NCBI GenBank assembly: GCA_037903355.1
Contig: JBAJFE010000057.1
Location: 186,001-250,000, forward strand
Direction of reading: 5' to 3'
From: Trichuris trichiura
Lineage: Eukaryota; Nematoda; Enoplea; Trichinellida; Trichuridae
DNA length: 64,000 nucleotides
Below the pieces are notes generated by a model. It did no database searches. It was given only the letters and a program-made list of their open reading frames with translations, and was not told the DNA's origin. How positions within the stretch are numbered: the stretch's first letter is position 1; each line of letters opens with the position of its first letter. A program made the translations under genes and the position numbers. Positions 39,681-49,976 of this stretch are shown here, piece by piece.

Positions 39681-41612
39681 CCATCCTGTCTGTCAACTTC
39701 CCCGTTCTTTGTTCCCAGCTTGCCCAGAACTTAGTCCATTCGGCGTTGTTCCATTTCGTTAGCGTCCCAAGCTGCTCCTACAATATCTGTCCACGTATAT
39801 CCACTTTTTTGTCGGCTTGCAATGAATACAAGTTGCATAGTTCTCCAGTAATCTTTTTTCCTGTTTGCCAAACGGTACACGGCATTTATGTACGTGTCCA
39901 TTCAAGCATATATGATCATGAGCCATTCAACGTATTGCAATTCACTTCTATCATACGCTGTCTCGTTCCCCCAGTGCATCCCTTGTCGTGCAAGCGTTTA
40001 CCAGTGACCTTCCTTTCTTGCTATTGGCGACATCAACTGGAATAGTAAACTGTGGCTTACTTGATATCCTCAGCGGTATACAACCGTTTAGCCTTATTTT
40101 TGATTTTATCCTATTTGCATAATTGGTTGTTGATCCCCAAAAATGGTAGCATATTTGCCAACACGCTGTACGTATGCCAGAGTTGGTCGCGCAGCAAAGG
40201 AGCGCGTTTCCATACCTGCTAGAAGTCCGTAGTTGACTTCAACGTGGAATGAGCCCATTTTTTATGCCTAATTTTATGCTCTGTTGGTCTTATCGAAAAC
40301 GGCTCGCGTGTTGAAAAAAGAACAGGTTTGGAGAGTCTTCCTTGCAAGCCTTGTTTGGTCATGCGCTGTGTTAAACGCCCCCTCCCCAAAGGGTTGTTTG
40401 GATAGGTTCATTTCTTGGTGGCTTCTTCGAACTTTGGACATTATTGCGCAGCGGAAAATTTGCATTTATGGCGTTGCGGATTTAAGGCGGATTGCGTGGG
40501 ATAATACGCTTTTACGGAAATAGAGAAAGATGCGTAGCCCTTCTTACGAGCTATTTATCTCCAGCGATCATTGGGCGAAGCGGTCGTCAATGGGGTCACT
40601 AAGAGCGGCAGAAGCTTTTGCGCTTTCAAAGAGGGGCAAACCGATGTTCTGTAGCTCTATGCTTGTACTATCACATGCTGAAATTTGCATACGATTTGAA
40701 GCACTATCATTTGACTATAGTACGTTAGTCCCATGAAGAGATCTCACTGTATTATAGCAAATAAGGCGTAGAACCGTTTTGAATTGTTGCCACCGTTGCT
40801 TAGCGGTTCAAGCGGTCTGGCCAAACCAGGTCTGTATACCAATTAAGGCGGCGATTGGCGAACTGCCTATTTTAAACGAGCAAGTTCTGCCAACAATTGT
40901 ACAGCTTTTTTAGGGCATAAACACGCAAAGTTTTGCCTTCGTAACGTCTCCAGGTGCGCATCTTATTGCGCGTTTTTCGTCTTCCGAACAAAAGAGCTTA
41001 CAGTTGTGCGTATATTCAGCTTTGTTCAATTTCGAACTATTACAAGGGCGAAAGCACGAAATGGAGCAGTGTACGGTCCCGCATTAGCGCGTTGTGAAAA
41101 ACGTCGACTATACAGGAATGAAACTCAAGCTTAGCGGGTGGATCCGCTAATGATTGTCAGGTACATTCGTTAAACGTAGAGTCAACGCTTTTCTATTAGT
41201 CCAAACAGTAGTTCAGAGACTTGAGCTAAATCCAAACGAGGTTTTAACCATTTGACAATAGTCGGAAGAGGGATGCAAGCAAATTTCTGTTCACCTAGAT
41301 GGCGCTGCTATTTGCGGTCGCCATGCCAAATAACTTGAACATTTGAAAGTACTGGTTTTTGCTCGTAAAGGCTGATAGCTGCGCAAACTTGCGACGAGCC
41401 AATAAATTTCAAGCCTGAAAGCTTAGGTTCAAATGACAAGCGACTGGACGGGTTGCATAACCAACTTGGGGCAATATAAAGAAGATTTGCTTACATACTA
41501 ACGACGCATGTGGGTGACACTGTTTACTAAAGCTGAAGTAGTGACATCAAGGCTAGACAACAAATTGCCTTGCATAGAAGCGGCCGTTTTGCCAAGATAT
41601 GCAAATGAAAAA
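39681..41612. other. No gene seen
   Basis: Probably the 3' region of the short tropomyosin gene followed by intergenic DNA. No further tropomyosin tail exon was found. Confidence 0.5.
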
Positions 41613-42248
41613 TCAAAACCAGGACTTTGATTGATCTGGACAAGTTGTTCTTGAGCAAACACCGTTCTCCTTGATCAGCAGCTTTATTTTGCATTTAAAC
41701 GCTAGCGTTGGCGGTTGAAAGCCAAGCGAAAAGGCGTGACACAGCAAACCCGCTTCGAGATCACCGGTGTAGGTGATTTCGGGAACGATGGACGGTTCGG
41801 TGGTGCAGCCGTTGGAATCGATGATTGTATAGGCCAGTCGGTCATTACCAACGCTGCAATTGTGAACCGCAATGCAGTAGAGCTTTTGAGACTTCGTCGC
41901 TGTATTGCATTTCCACTTGTGGTAGAGCAGATCTCCAATAGACGCTACGCTTACCTCCGGCCCGCTGGGACCGCCAGCATGGACGGAGTACTCGCAATGC
42001 GGTTCGGGAAATACTGCATACGGTAGCTGGATGATAGCAGATTCTGGTATTTCGAAATCCTCCGTTTTGTGCCTTTGAAGATGTTGTTCTGCTATTTCTT
42101 GTCTTGCTGCTCCGGTGCAAAGCAAGAAAGCGAATGACAAAACCGCTAGGACGGCACTATCTAACCGTACTAAGCGTTGGTGCCAAGTGAACATGGCAGA
42201 CAAATTCTTCATCAAGGCTACTGCAGTATGGCAATTGATCTGTGCCAA
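41613..42248 (-). CDS. Small secreted ZP-domain protein (cuticlin-like, ZP-C half only)
   Basis: One uninterrupted frame of 211 residues. A hydrophobic signal-like segment (LDSAVLAVLSFAFLLC) lies at about 31-46, and the true start may be an internal Met (residue 13 or 19). The rest matches the second half of nematode ZP domains: CEYSVHAGGPSGPEVSVASI, then a WKC, YCIAVHNCSV, IDSNGCTTEPSIVPEI, and FKCKIKL close to the end. Nematode cuticlins of this class polymerise in the cuticle. Unlike normal cuticlins there is no ZP-N half before it and no membrane anchor or furin site after it. It is either a genuine ZP-C-only secreted protein or the last exon of a larger gene, although the signal-like start argues for the former. 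Confidence 0.8.
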   Translation of the reverse strand: MAQINCHTAVALMKNLSAMFTWHQRLVRLDSAVLAVLSFAFLLCTGAARQEIAEQHLQRHKTEDFEIPESAIIQLPYAVFPEPHCEYSVHAGGPSGPEVSVASIGDLLYHKWKCNTATKSQKLYCIAVHNCSVGNDRLAYTIIDSNGCTTEPSIVPEITYTGDLEAGLLCHAFSLGFQPPTLAFKCKIKLLIKENGVCSRTTCPDQSKSWF

Positions 42249-45200
42249 TGAAGAACATTCAACATATTGTCATATTGGCAAGGAATCAACAGCACTGTCG
42301 GTCACCACCGTGCCAAGGTCAAAGGCATTGAAGCGACCGTCAATGCGTCTTAACTTACCCTATTTTTCTTTGTGGTCATTCGTCTGATCTTCAGGTGAGA
42401 CCGAATCTGGCGATATTCATTTAATGAATGACAATATGGACGTCTAGTTGGCTCCCTTAAGTATCGCTTGAGGTCAGCTTTGTCGCGTTCCCATTCTGTC
42501 ATTTGTGTGCATCGCAAAGAAACTTGAGCTCTGGTTTTCCATCGCGAAAAATTAATTGTTACCTAATTCGGCGGTATACACCTGAAAAATGCGGCAAAAC
42601 TGAAGCCAGGGCGAAAACAGCTGCCTCGTCTCTTGAAAGTTATCGTGCAAGTACAAGCTGCTTCGTCTGTTGTATTTTTTTAAAAAATCGTTATCCGCAT
42701 CCGGCTGGATGAAGAGAGATGGTTACGGTTTACTTGCAAGCTTCAGCGCGCGCTGCCGCAAAAACAAGATCGCAGTATGCCCACTATCCATTTGTGCGAC
42801 GCGACCAACTAGTCGGCAAACAGGGCAATTCTTACCCTAATTTCCGAAACAACTTGATGTTGTCTTCGTTATTTGGCAATTGCATGCCTGGCGGATAGAA
42901 TCACCTTTCAATTGAATTTCTTTATGAGACAACAAAGACAAGAAGAAACCAGCAGCTACTTGAAACTTGAATTTCCATGTGCCGACGTTTTAAGAAGTTG
43001 ATTAAGAAGGCGATATTCCAAGTGGAGCAACTGAACGCCAACTCAGTCGAACTGTCATTTCTAACCTTTTGATAAGAGAAGAACATTTCGGGGAATATCT
43101 TTGACTTTCCACTAATAAGATATCAGCGTAGATTGTTAGCTATCACCACGTAATCAGTGTCTTGCTTTTAGTTCAACTTAAATGCGTTCTTCAACAGTGA
43201 AGAAGTGCTTTTGAGCTTTCCTTCTCTATTATTCTAAGTGCTTTATTAATATTAGCACGTCCCGTGACTGTACGTCTAGGTGATGCAATGGAATTTCGAT
43301 TACCCAAATGCGGAGGCGAAAAATGGCACATTTACGGAACGAATAACTGATGTTCAAGTTGCAACCCATCACATGCTGTAGGAACTGGTTTTCTTTTTCG
43401 AATACATTAAGTTTGAACTGCTCTTGCTTTTCTTATAACCTGAAAAATCACTATCCGAACAAACTGCTCCAATAAAGTGGCATGATTCAACGCACGTCAG
43501 ACGTAGCAACTTTCGTTGGCAGACGGTACTTGGTCATCTTCAGATCGTTAGGAAGCCTTAGTTGCAGCAAGGGTAAAATTGACAAAAAGATGAAATGTGA
43601 TTACGAAATTACGGCTTTTAAACAACGAATGATGAAGGCATAATTGAATTTATTCCAAGACGACCGGGCTTAATTGAGGGACGGAAGGGCCCTCCTTCAA
43701 ACAATGAAGCATTTCTGCATCCGGAATGATTGCTTTGAAAGGCAAAAGAAATGCGATTCGTGACGACTTCTGCGCCACCTAGCAACTGAGAAAGACAAGC
43801 ATCTTTAAACAAATTTCGTCGACAGATTTTCCAGAACGAAAAGGTTGCCACTTTGATATACTCATATCGCTTAATTCAAATGCGGTTTATGCATATATGA
43901 AGTTGTCTTTAAAGAATAAAGCTTAAGACAGTTTGAGAAAGAGGCGAAGTGTTAAATAGATAAGCTCTCGATTATCCGAACCGCCCCTGCGACAATCAGT
44001 GCGAATAATCGAGGATTTACCGCAATTCTCTGCCCTCTGCAAGGAATTTATTACATATAGTCCTTTCAGTCATGTAAATTTTCAAAAATTTGCACGTTTC
44101 TACCACGCTGCTCTGAAAATGGATAAACGGCAACAAATTTACATTTCAAAATTGCTAAACATTCAAAAAGTGAAATGCAGACTGCCAGATGAAGGGATAC
44201 AAAAGTATTAATGTTGCGTACTTTAAAGCTATCATGTAACGGAAGCCTTGGCAACTACCTGAACGCGGGAAAAGACTTTACAATAGAAGGCAGCCAGTGC
44301 CTCAAATGCTCTAATCATTATTTTAAGAAAAAGGAAAGGAACATAGTTTTTAACAGAAATTTTGAAATGACGATTATGCATATGCAATCAGCTGCCGCAA
44401 GTTGAAACAACAAAGTACAGTGCATGCCAAAACTGAATAACTGATTTCCCTACTAAGCGTTTCAAGTCGGCACATGCAAAATTGCTTTTCTTCTTAGCCT
44501 TTGAGTTCTACGCGTCACTGATTAGTTATGACGTAATGATGTGGGCAACAGTGATTCGCTATGCAGCTGAATTTTGGCTTTAAAAATTTGGCGGCCAGTT
44601 AGCCCTTCAAGTAAAAAAGCTGAAAGTGTTACGCTTTCGTAATAGCTGGCTTGAAGTTACGCCTATTGCAAACGCAATGGCTAAAATATTACGCTAAATA
44701 CAAAACGACTAAAAGCAAAACATTTGCATATTCCACCTAAATTATCGGCTCCTCGAATGAAGAGTCGGCAAGCGTTCAGTTTCCTTCGGATGAAATCAAA
44801 AACTTCTAATTCTCACTTTTGAGCAATACCACTAAAGCCGGCTGATACTACGGAATTGTACAGACAAGAATAACTAACGACCTTTGCATCAATATAACCG
44901 CTGTGTATTTGTCTGGGAATAAACAACAAAGCGTCGCTGGCTGTACGCGCACGTTTTTCTATGTTAACATTTTCCGAACGCAAATTACGATGGCATAGTC
45001 GCAGACGGCTGTTACATGAAGATCATTAACCTTTAAATAAGTTCCACTCGGAGATAAAAAAAAAGGAAACGACTGCACAAACCGCAAAGTGGCATTTCTC
45101 GTTCAGAAAGGTGCTTTAATATGAAAGCTACCTGAAAATCATTTTAAAGTAACTACCCTTTGGAAGCAACTTTGTTATTTCGCTATTTTGTGATTGGCGT

Positions 45201-46259
45201 CACACGCTCATCGCCTTCTGGCGACGAGCGTGTGACGCTAAAGCTTTCTAGTTTGCAAGCAAGGTACAGATACATGGTAGAACGGCCGGAAGAACAAGCG
45301 TTAACCAAATTCTTGTATTAATACCTTCCTGCCTCCATCGAACAAAAGAACGAAGTAAGCGTGTTTTCTAGGCAATATGAAGCTGATAAATTGGCGTTTT
45401 TACAGGAACTTAAACAACTAAATACCGTGTGCATATAACGGAACAAGATATCTAATGAAGCAAAAATCCATTGCATCAGAAATGCTATAATACAAGGGAA
45501 TCGCATAAGCATGCCACACGACGAATATTTTAACGAACTGCAGGATACTATGTCAAGAAAGTCTACCGAGGTTCACGTTTCGCTTAGCTCTGTATAAACG
45601 TGTTTGAAATAAACCGTCATTAATCCCAATATTATTGGTTATTGCAATCATGTATCTAACTCTTAAGCTGAAATGAACTGTAATATGCTTGGGCAACGTC
45701 AAGGCTTTTTAGTGAAAGTATGACCCAACTGCGTTGCACTTGCACCAAAAATCTATAGAAATAACCTTTTGGAGTTTGCCATACTTAATCTGATCCTTTA
45801 CCCGTAGAAAAAGGCTGAAGATAACTGGACTAGAAATAATATTAGAAGATCATTTCTTAGGACTGATAAAATCTCAATGCTTAAAGCAAACCTTGCGTTG
45901 ACTTCACTTACCTTCATTTAAGCAAAAGAAATGTTAACAACTTTGCATTAACCTTTTGCTTGTGCACTGCTTGCCAAACAAACCGTCGTCAAAAACTTGT
46001 TACACATTCATAGCACTTTCCCATCAATCCGCAAACCCAATAAGCACCTGTGAATACGAAGACGGATAAGGATAGATATTTTCCTTTTGAGAAAACAGCT
46101 TTGTAAATACAATAAAAGATATTCACTCAACAACGTGTTCCATCTGGCGCCTCTTGAGCGCATAATCGATTGTAGGAGCTCCGAAAAATAATGAAGTTCG
46201 ATTATCTTCGAGAAAGTAGTTGAAAGATGCCAAAACCGTAGGCAATATGCTTTTTAAAG
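42249..46259. other. No gene seen
   Basis: Four kilobases of AT-rich DNA with short frames only. A very regular hairpin at 45.2 kb is listed separately. Confidence 0.5.
45196..45239. repeat. Near-perfect hairpin
   Basis: Arms of 20 bp (45196-45215 and 45220-45239), sharing CGTCACACGCTC and GAGCGTGTGACG, close around the 4-base loop TTCT. Only one or two mismatches. It stands in otherwise featureless AT-rich DNA and is much GC-richer than its flanks. Confidence 0.9.
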
Positions 46260-46946
46260 TCAATCCGCGAATGTTGGAAGGTCAAACAATTCTGGTTTGA
46301 AATGCAGCAATGAATCTAAGCAAAGTGTAGCCTTATTCCGATCTTCCGCGCTCACACGAAAGTCTGGCACCATCACTACTTGCATACCGGCTCGTAATGC
46401 CGCTTCGACACCGTTCGGAGAATCTTCAAACACCAGAACAGCCGATGGGCATTTGGGAGGTGGAGAAAAACGTTGGCTGCAAACTTCGAAACACTGCGGA
46501 TCCGGCTTGCCGCGAGTCACGTCAGGATCGTCCGGAACAAATACGCAATGCTGAAGCAGATCGAAAATACGCGAATGATTTTTCGTCTTCAACTGGTAAA
46601 AGCGTTTGCTCGAACCAGAGCAGAGGGCCATAGGTACATTGGCCTTGAAGAAATGTGCAATCAGTCGATGGGCGCCAGGCATCAGAGACGAAAGCGGGAA
46701 TAATTCTTCCAAGTAACCGCTCATCTCTTTTTTCACCTGTTCAACAGTCATCGGCAAGTTCATTTCATTTACTAAAATTTGATAGGCTACGTTCTGCGAA
46801 CGTCCCATCATTTTTGATTTCACATCCCACGTAAGCTCTTTATTATATTTTTTTAACAATCGGTTGTGCGCCTCCGTGTACTGCACCTCTGTATCAAGCA
46901 ACAGTCCATCCAAATCAAAAATAACGTGCGTCGCAGGTTGAGTCAT
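46260..46946 (-). CDS. PUDP: HAD-family phosphatase, pseudouridine-5'-phosphatase type
   Basis: Intronless frame of 228 residues, the normal length for the family. Motif I is FDLDGLLLDTE near residue 10, with the nucleophile and acid aspartates. Motif II is the Ser in CSGSSKRF at about 110, motif III the Lys in RGKPDPQ at about 145, and motif IV is VFEDSPNGVEAA at about 170. A helical cap domain lies between motifs I and II. Relatives (human PUDP/HDHD1 and nematode homologues) remove phosphate from pseudouridine 5'-phosphate or similar sugar phosphates in the cytosol. The exact substrate cannot be read from sequence. The start is the first Met, directly before the beta strand that carries motif I. 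Confidence 0.88.
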   Translation of the reverse strand: MTQPATHVIFDLDGLLLDTEVQYTEAHNRLLKKYNKELTWDVKSKMMGRSQNVAYQILVNEMNLPMTVEQVKKEMSGYLEELFPLSSLMPGAHRLIAHFFKANVPMALCSGSSKRFYQLKTKNHSRIFDLLQHCVFVPDDPDVTRGKPDPQCFEVCSQRFSPPPKCPSAVLVFEDSPNGVEAALRAGMQVVMVPDFRVSAEDRNKATLCLDSLLHFKPELFDLPTFAD

Positions 46947-47921
46947 GTGGATGCTTTACGCATGCGCGCAGAAACACACCTTTGAATACTAAAAATGAAA
47001 AGTTAAATGAAAAGCGCACTTTCACCGAAACACTGAGAAACAAGTACAATTACAAGTAGTGCACAAGCATACATTGGCATTACTTCCTTTACATTCAACG
47101 CTCATACAAGCCTGAATGAGTTTGGTGAACCAAGTGCAAAATCGTTACGGGAAGCATATATCGAACTTTTCTCATTTATACATTATATTTCCAAAGTTTT
47201 CTTATTTTTTGTATATATTTGCATAAATACGAGAAAACCAAAGAAAAGGAATCGTAACATTGAAGCCAGCGAAGTTCTTCTACGTCTTACTGACTTTTTA
47301 AGAAACTTTGACGCAAACCATTAGTCGTGAGCATAAACTTTTCTGGCCAAATTCGAATATCAACATATTGGAAAAACAAGTAGCAAAAACACTGCTTATG
47401 CTTTGCCATAGTGACAGAAGCTAGCTGGCTTTGGTCCAAAGCAGTCAGCCATCCGTTCTCGGAAATCTTCAACATTAGGTACTTGCTACCCAGGCAGGAA
47501 AATTATGACGTCATTCAACATGCCAAGCTCGGACATTCGGGATGGTACAGAATCTTCCACATTTTATGGAAATAACCAGCGTCGAAAAGCAAGTTTGCTG
47601 GATATTCACAAGACGACAGTGCAACGACATTTTCGTATGCCTGCATCATGCCTGCATGGAGATAAACCAAGCCATTGTGTAGCAGGTGAGACTGTTGAAG
47701 CGCAAGCATAATAGCAAGTACTTACAATCACGTAATATAACGAGACTATATCAGCTGAAACTTAGCAACATGAATAGTGGACACATTACCAAACTATCCT
47801 TTGCATCTATCTACTGCTTAAGGGGCAAAAAAAGCGGAATATGTTCGACCCTTTTGGATTGCAAAGTTATCGAAACGAAACTTCAGTCGACTTCAATAGA
47901 TCATGAACAATTAGGGTAACC
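46947..47921. other. No gene seen
   Basis: Promoter side of the phosphatase gene followed by AT-rich DNA with short frames only. Confidence 0.45.
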
Positions 47922-48159
47922 CTATAGACCAGTGTTTCTCAACGTGGGCCCTGGGGCCCCCTGGAAGATTTTAGGGGAGCCCTGGAAGCCAGGGGGCCCT
48001 GGAAGCCAAGGGGCCCTGGAGGATAATGCGGCAGGACATTGTCCCAATAAACGGTGGGCCCTTACAAGGATTAGGGGGGCCCTGACAAGGCCTAGGGGGT
48101 CCCTGACAAGGCCTAGGGGAGCCCTGGGGCAAAAAAGGTTGAGAAACTATGCTATAGAC
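47922..48159. mobile_element. hAT-type MITE with 8-bp target duplication
   Basis: The element at 47930-48151 (222 bp) begins CAGTGTTTCTCAACG and ends GGTTGAGAAACTATG, imperfect terminal inverted repeats of about 15 bp of the CAGTGnTTCTCAA type known from hAT elements. It is flanked on both sides by the 8-bp CTATAGAC, the duplication size of hAT. The inside is GC-rich and built of short degenerate repeats of GGGGCCCTGGAAGCC and GACAAGGCCTAGGGG, with no transposase. It must have moved by a transposase supplied elsewhere. Confidence 0.88.
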
Positions 48160-49464
48160 TCTAATGCGGTTAGTATGCGAAGTTATTCCTACGGAATAGT
48201 AAGAGCAAAAATTTTCACTTATTTTACTCTGTTGGCGCTGCTACATTAAGTATACGCTTTTTTGACGAAACAGTTGAAACAACCTTCAATTAGTATATCA
48301 CGTTTGATGGATGATCGTAGCGAATAAAAAACCGGTTGCACAGATCAGCTCTCAGTGCGCGTACAAAGGAAATGCAACGAAGAATATTCGAACTTACCAA
48401 CGAAACCGTAAAAGCTGGGCAGCTACAGGGAAACATAACGTTCAATTTTGATTTCGATCGAGCGGGATAAAGAACTGCGCTTTAATGCAATTTTACTCAA
48501 AAACGAAGCCGTGAAACTAACAAAACTCCAAAACGCATATCAACCTTCGGAGGATAGCACAAAATAATTAGGTACTAGCATGATACAGTAATGTTCGCTA
48601 ATGATTTTAGATTTAGAGAGTAAAGGCGAAGATTCAAGCTAGTGCTGCTTCGGCAATTTTGCCTGTCTGTCATAATAATGCCCACGAAATTGCAAAGATA
48701 TATCACCAAAAACATTACGTGCAATTTCAAAATGGAATTACGGAATACCTCCCACAAAATGGTTTATTGTTTGTACCTAAGCATCAGAAGTGTACGGTCA
48801 TAATGTTTGCTGATGTGTCCTTTTTTGAGGATGGCTGCGCAGAATTGTTTGTACGTCTTTGAACGTCGGTCGCCTAAGTTGATTGTTGGTAAATGCGATC
48901 AAGTGTTCGGTTTTTTTACGAAATATGCCAAAAATGTAAAGCGTTGATGCACTGCTGCTTGCTATGAGCTTATGGTTTTGGTGCTGCTGATATTAGCCTA
49001 TTCCCAAGGCCGGAGAAATATTTAGAGCTATGCAGCGTTAGTGCTACTTTGCAGCGGTTGGTTGTACCGTTTATTTGTTGGAAGGAACAGAAAGTATGGC
49101 CGGTGCTCGAACGATCGAAGCTCCTGAACAACGGGTACGTTTTTCTACTATACTGATGTGAAACCACCAGCTCTCCTTCCTAGTTAAACTTCTTGTTTTT
49201 TGTCCACACTTTATTACGCCCTTTCTTACGAATAATTTTTTTTTAGCTCGTCTTTTTTGTAGGAAATAATCGCTGGGTTACGTTTCGGCGATCGTACCGC
49301 GAAGATACGGCACCAACGATACAGAGTTTATTCATCCAAAAGATATTTTCATGATACAAATCGCATTGTGTTGGTTTTACGGGAAAACAAGAAGTCTTAG
49401 AGACGTTGGAACTTCAAGCCGTTCCGTTACGAGAAGATATTTTTCGGTATATACGGACTTGTGT
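48160..49464. other. No gene seen
   Basis: AT-rich DNA between two mobile elements, with short unrelated frames only. Confidence 0.45.
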
Positions 49465-49976
49465 ACAGTATGTTTCTTTTTGTTGGGCAAAAAATCTTTT
49501 TAGTTCCAGTGCTTTCAGGTTTCGGCCGCAACTCGTCTTCAGCGGACAGACCAACAGAAAATATTCTCCGCTTAAAGATTGAACTTCTTTAGTAACGTAA
49601 AGCGAGTTTCATGGCGTTAGTTATAGTTTTTCCCGTTGTTTCGATGGTGAGAAGTAAAAGTAAAAAAACTTCTAATCGTACGCGAATGAATTAACAGAAT
49701 TTTCCAAGCTGACCATATCCTGTCGTCGCTACGGAACTCTGTTAATTCATTCGCGTACGATCAGAAGTTTTTTTGCTTTCACTTCTCACCATCCAAACAA
49801 CAAGAAAAGCTATAACTAATGCCATGAAACTCGCTTTACGTTACTAAAGAAGTTCAATCTTCAAGCGGAGAAAATTTTTTTGTTGGTCTGTCCGCTGAAG
49901 ACGAGTTGTGGCTGAAATCTGAATTCTCCGGGATCAAAAGGATTTTTTCCGCTCTAATAAAAGGAAGGATACTGTA
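49465..49976. mobile_element. Large foldback element
   Basis: Two arms of more than 200 bp in inverted orientation, about 49465-49698 and 49738-49976, enclose a 39-base spacer. The inner 170 bp are highly alike (for example CGTACGCGAATGAATTAACAGA on the left and its complement on the right); similarity declines outward. Each arm contains CTGAAGACGAGTTG or its complement (49895-49901 and 49536-49542). That motif recurs in the terminal sequence of Penelope element A. No open frame fills the arms. No clear target duplication was found. Confidence 0.8.

Noticed and set aside
47932..48249. Gly/Pro/Trp-rich frame of 105 codons
   Set aside because: It lies almost wholly within the GC-rich interior of the hAT MITE and runs out of it into flanking DNA.
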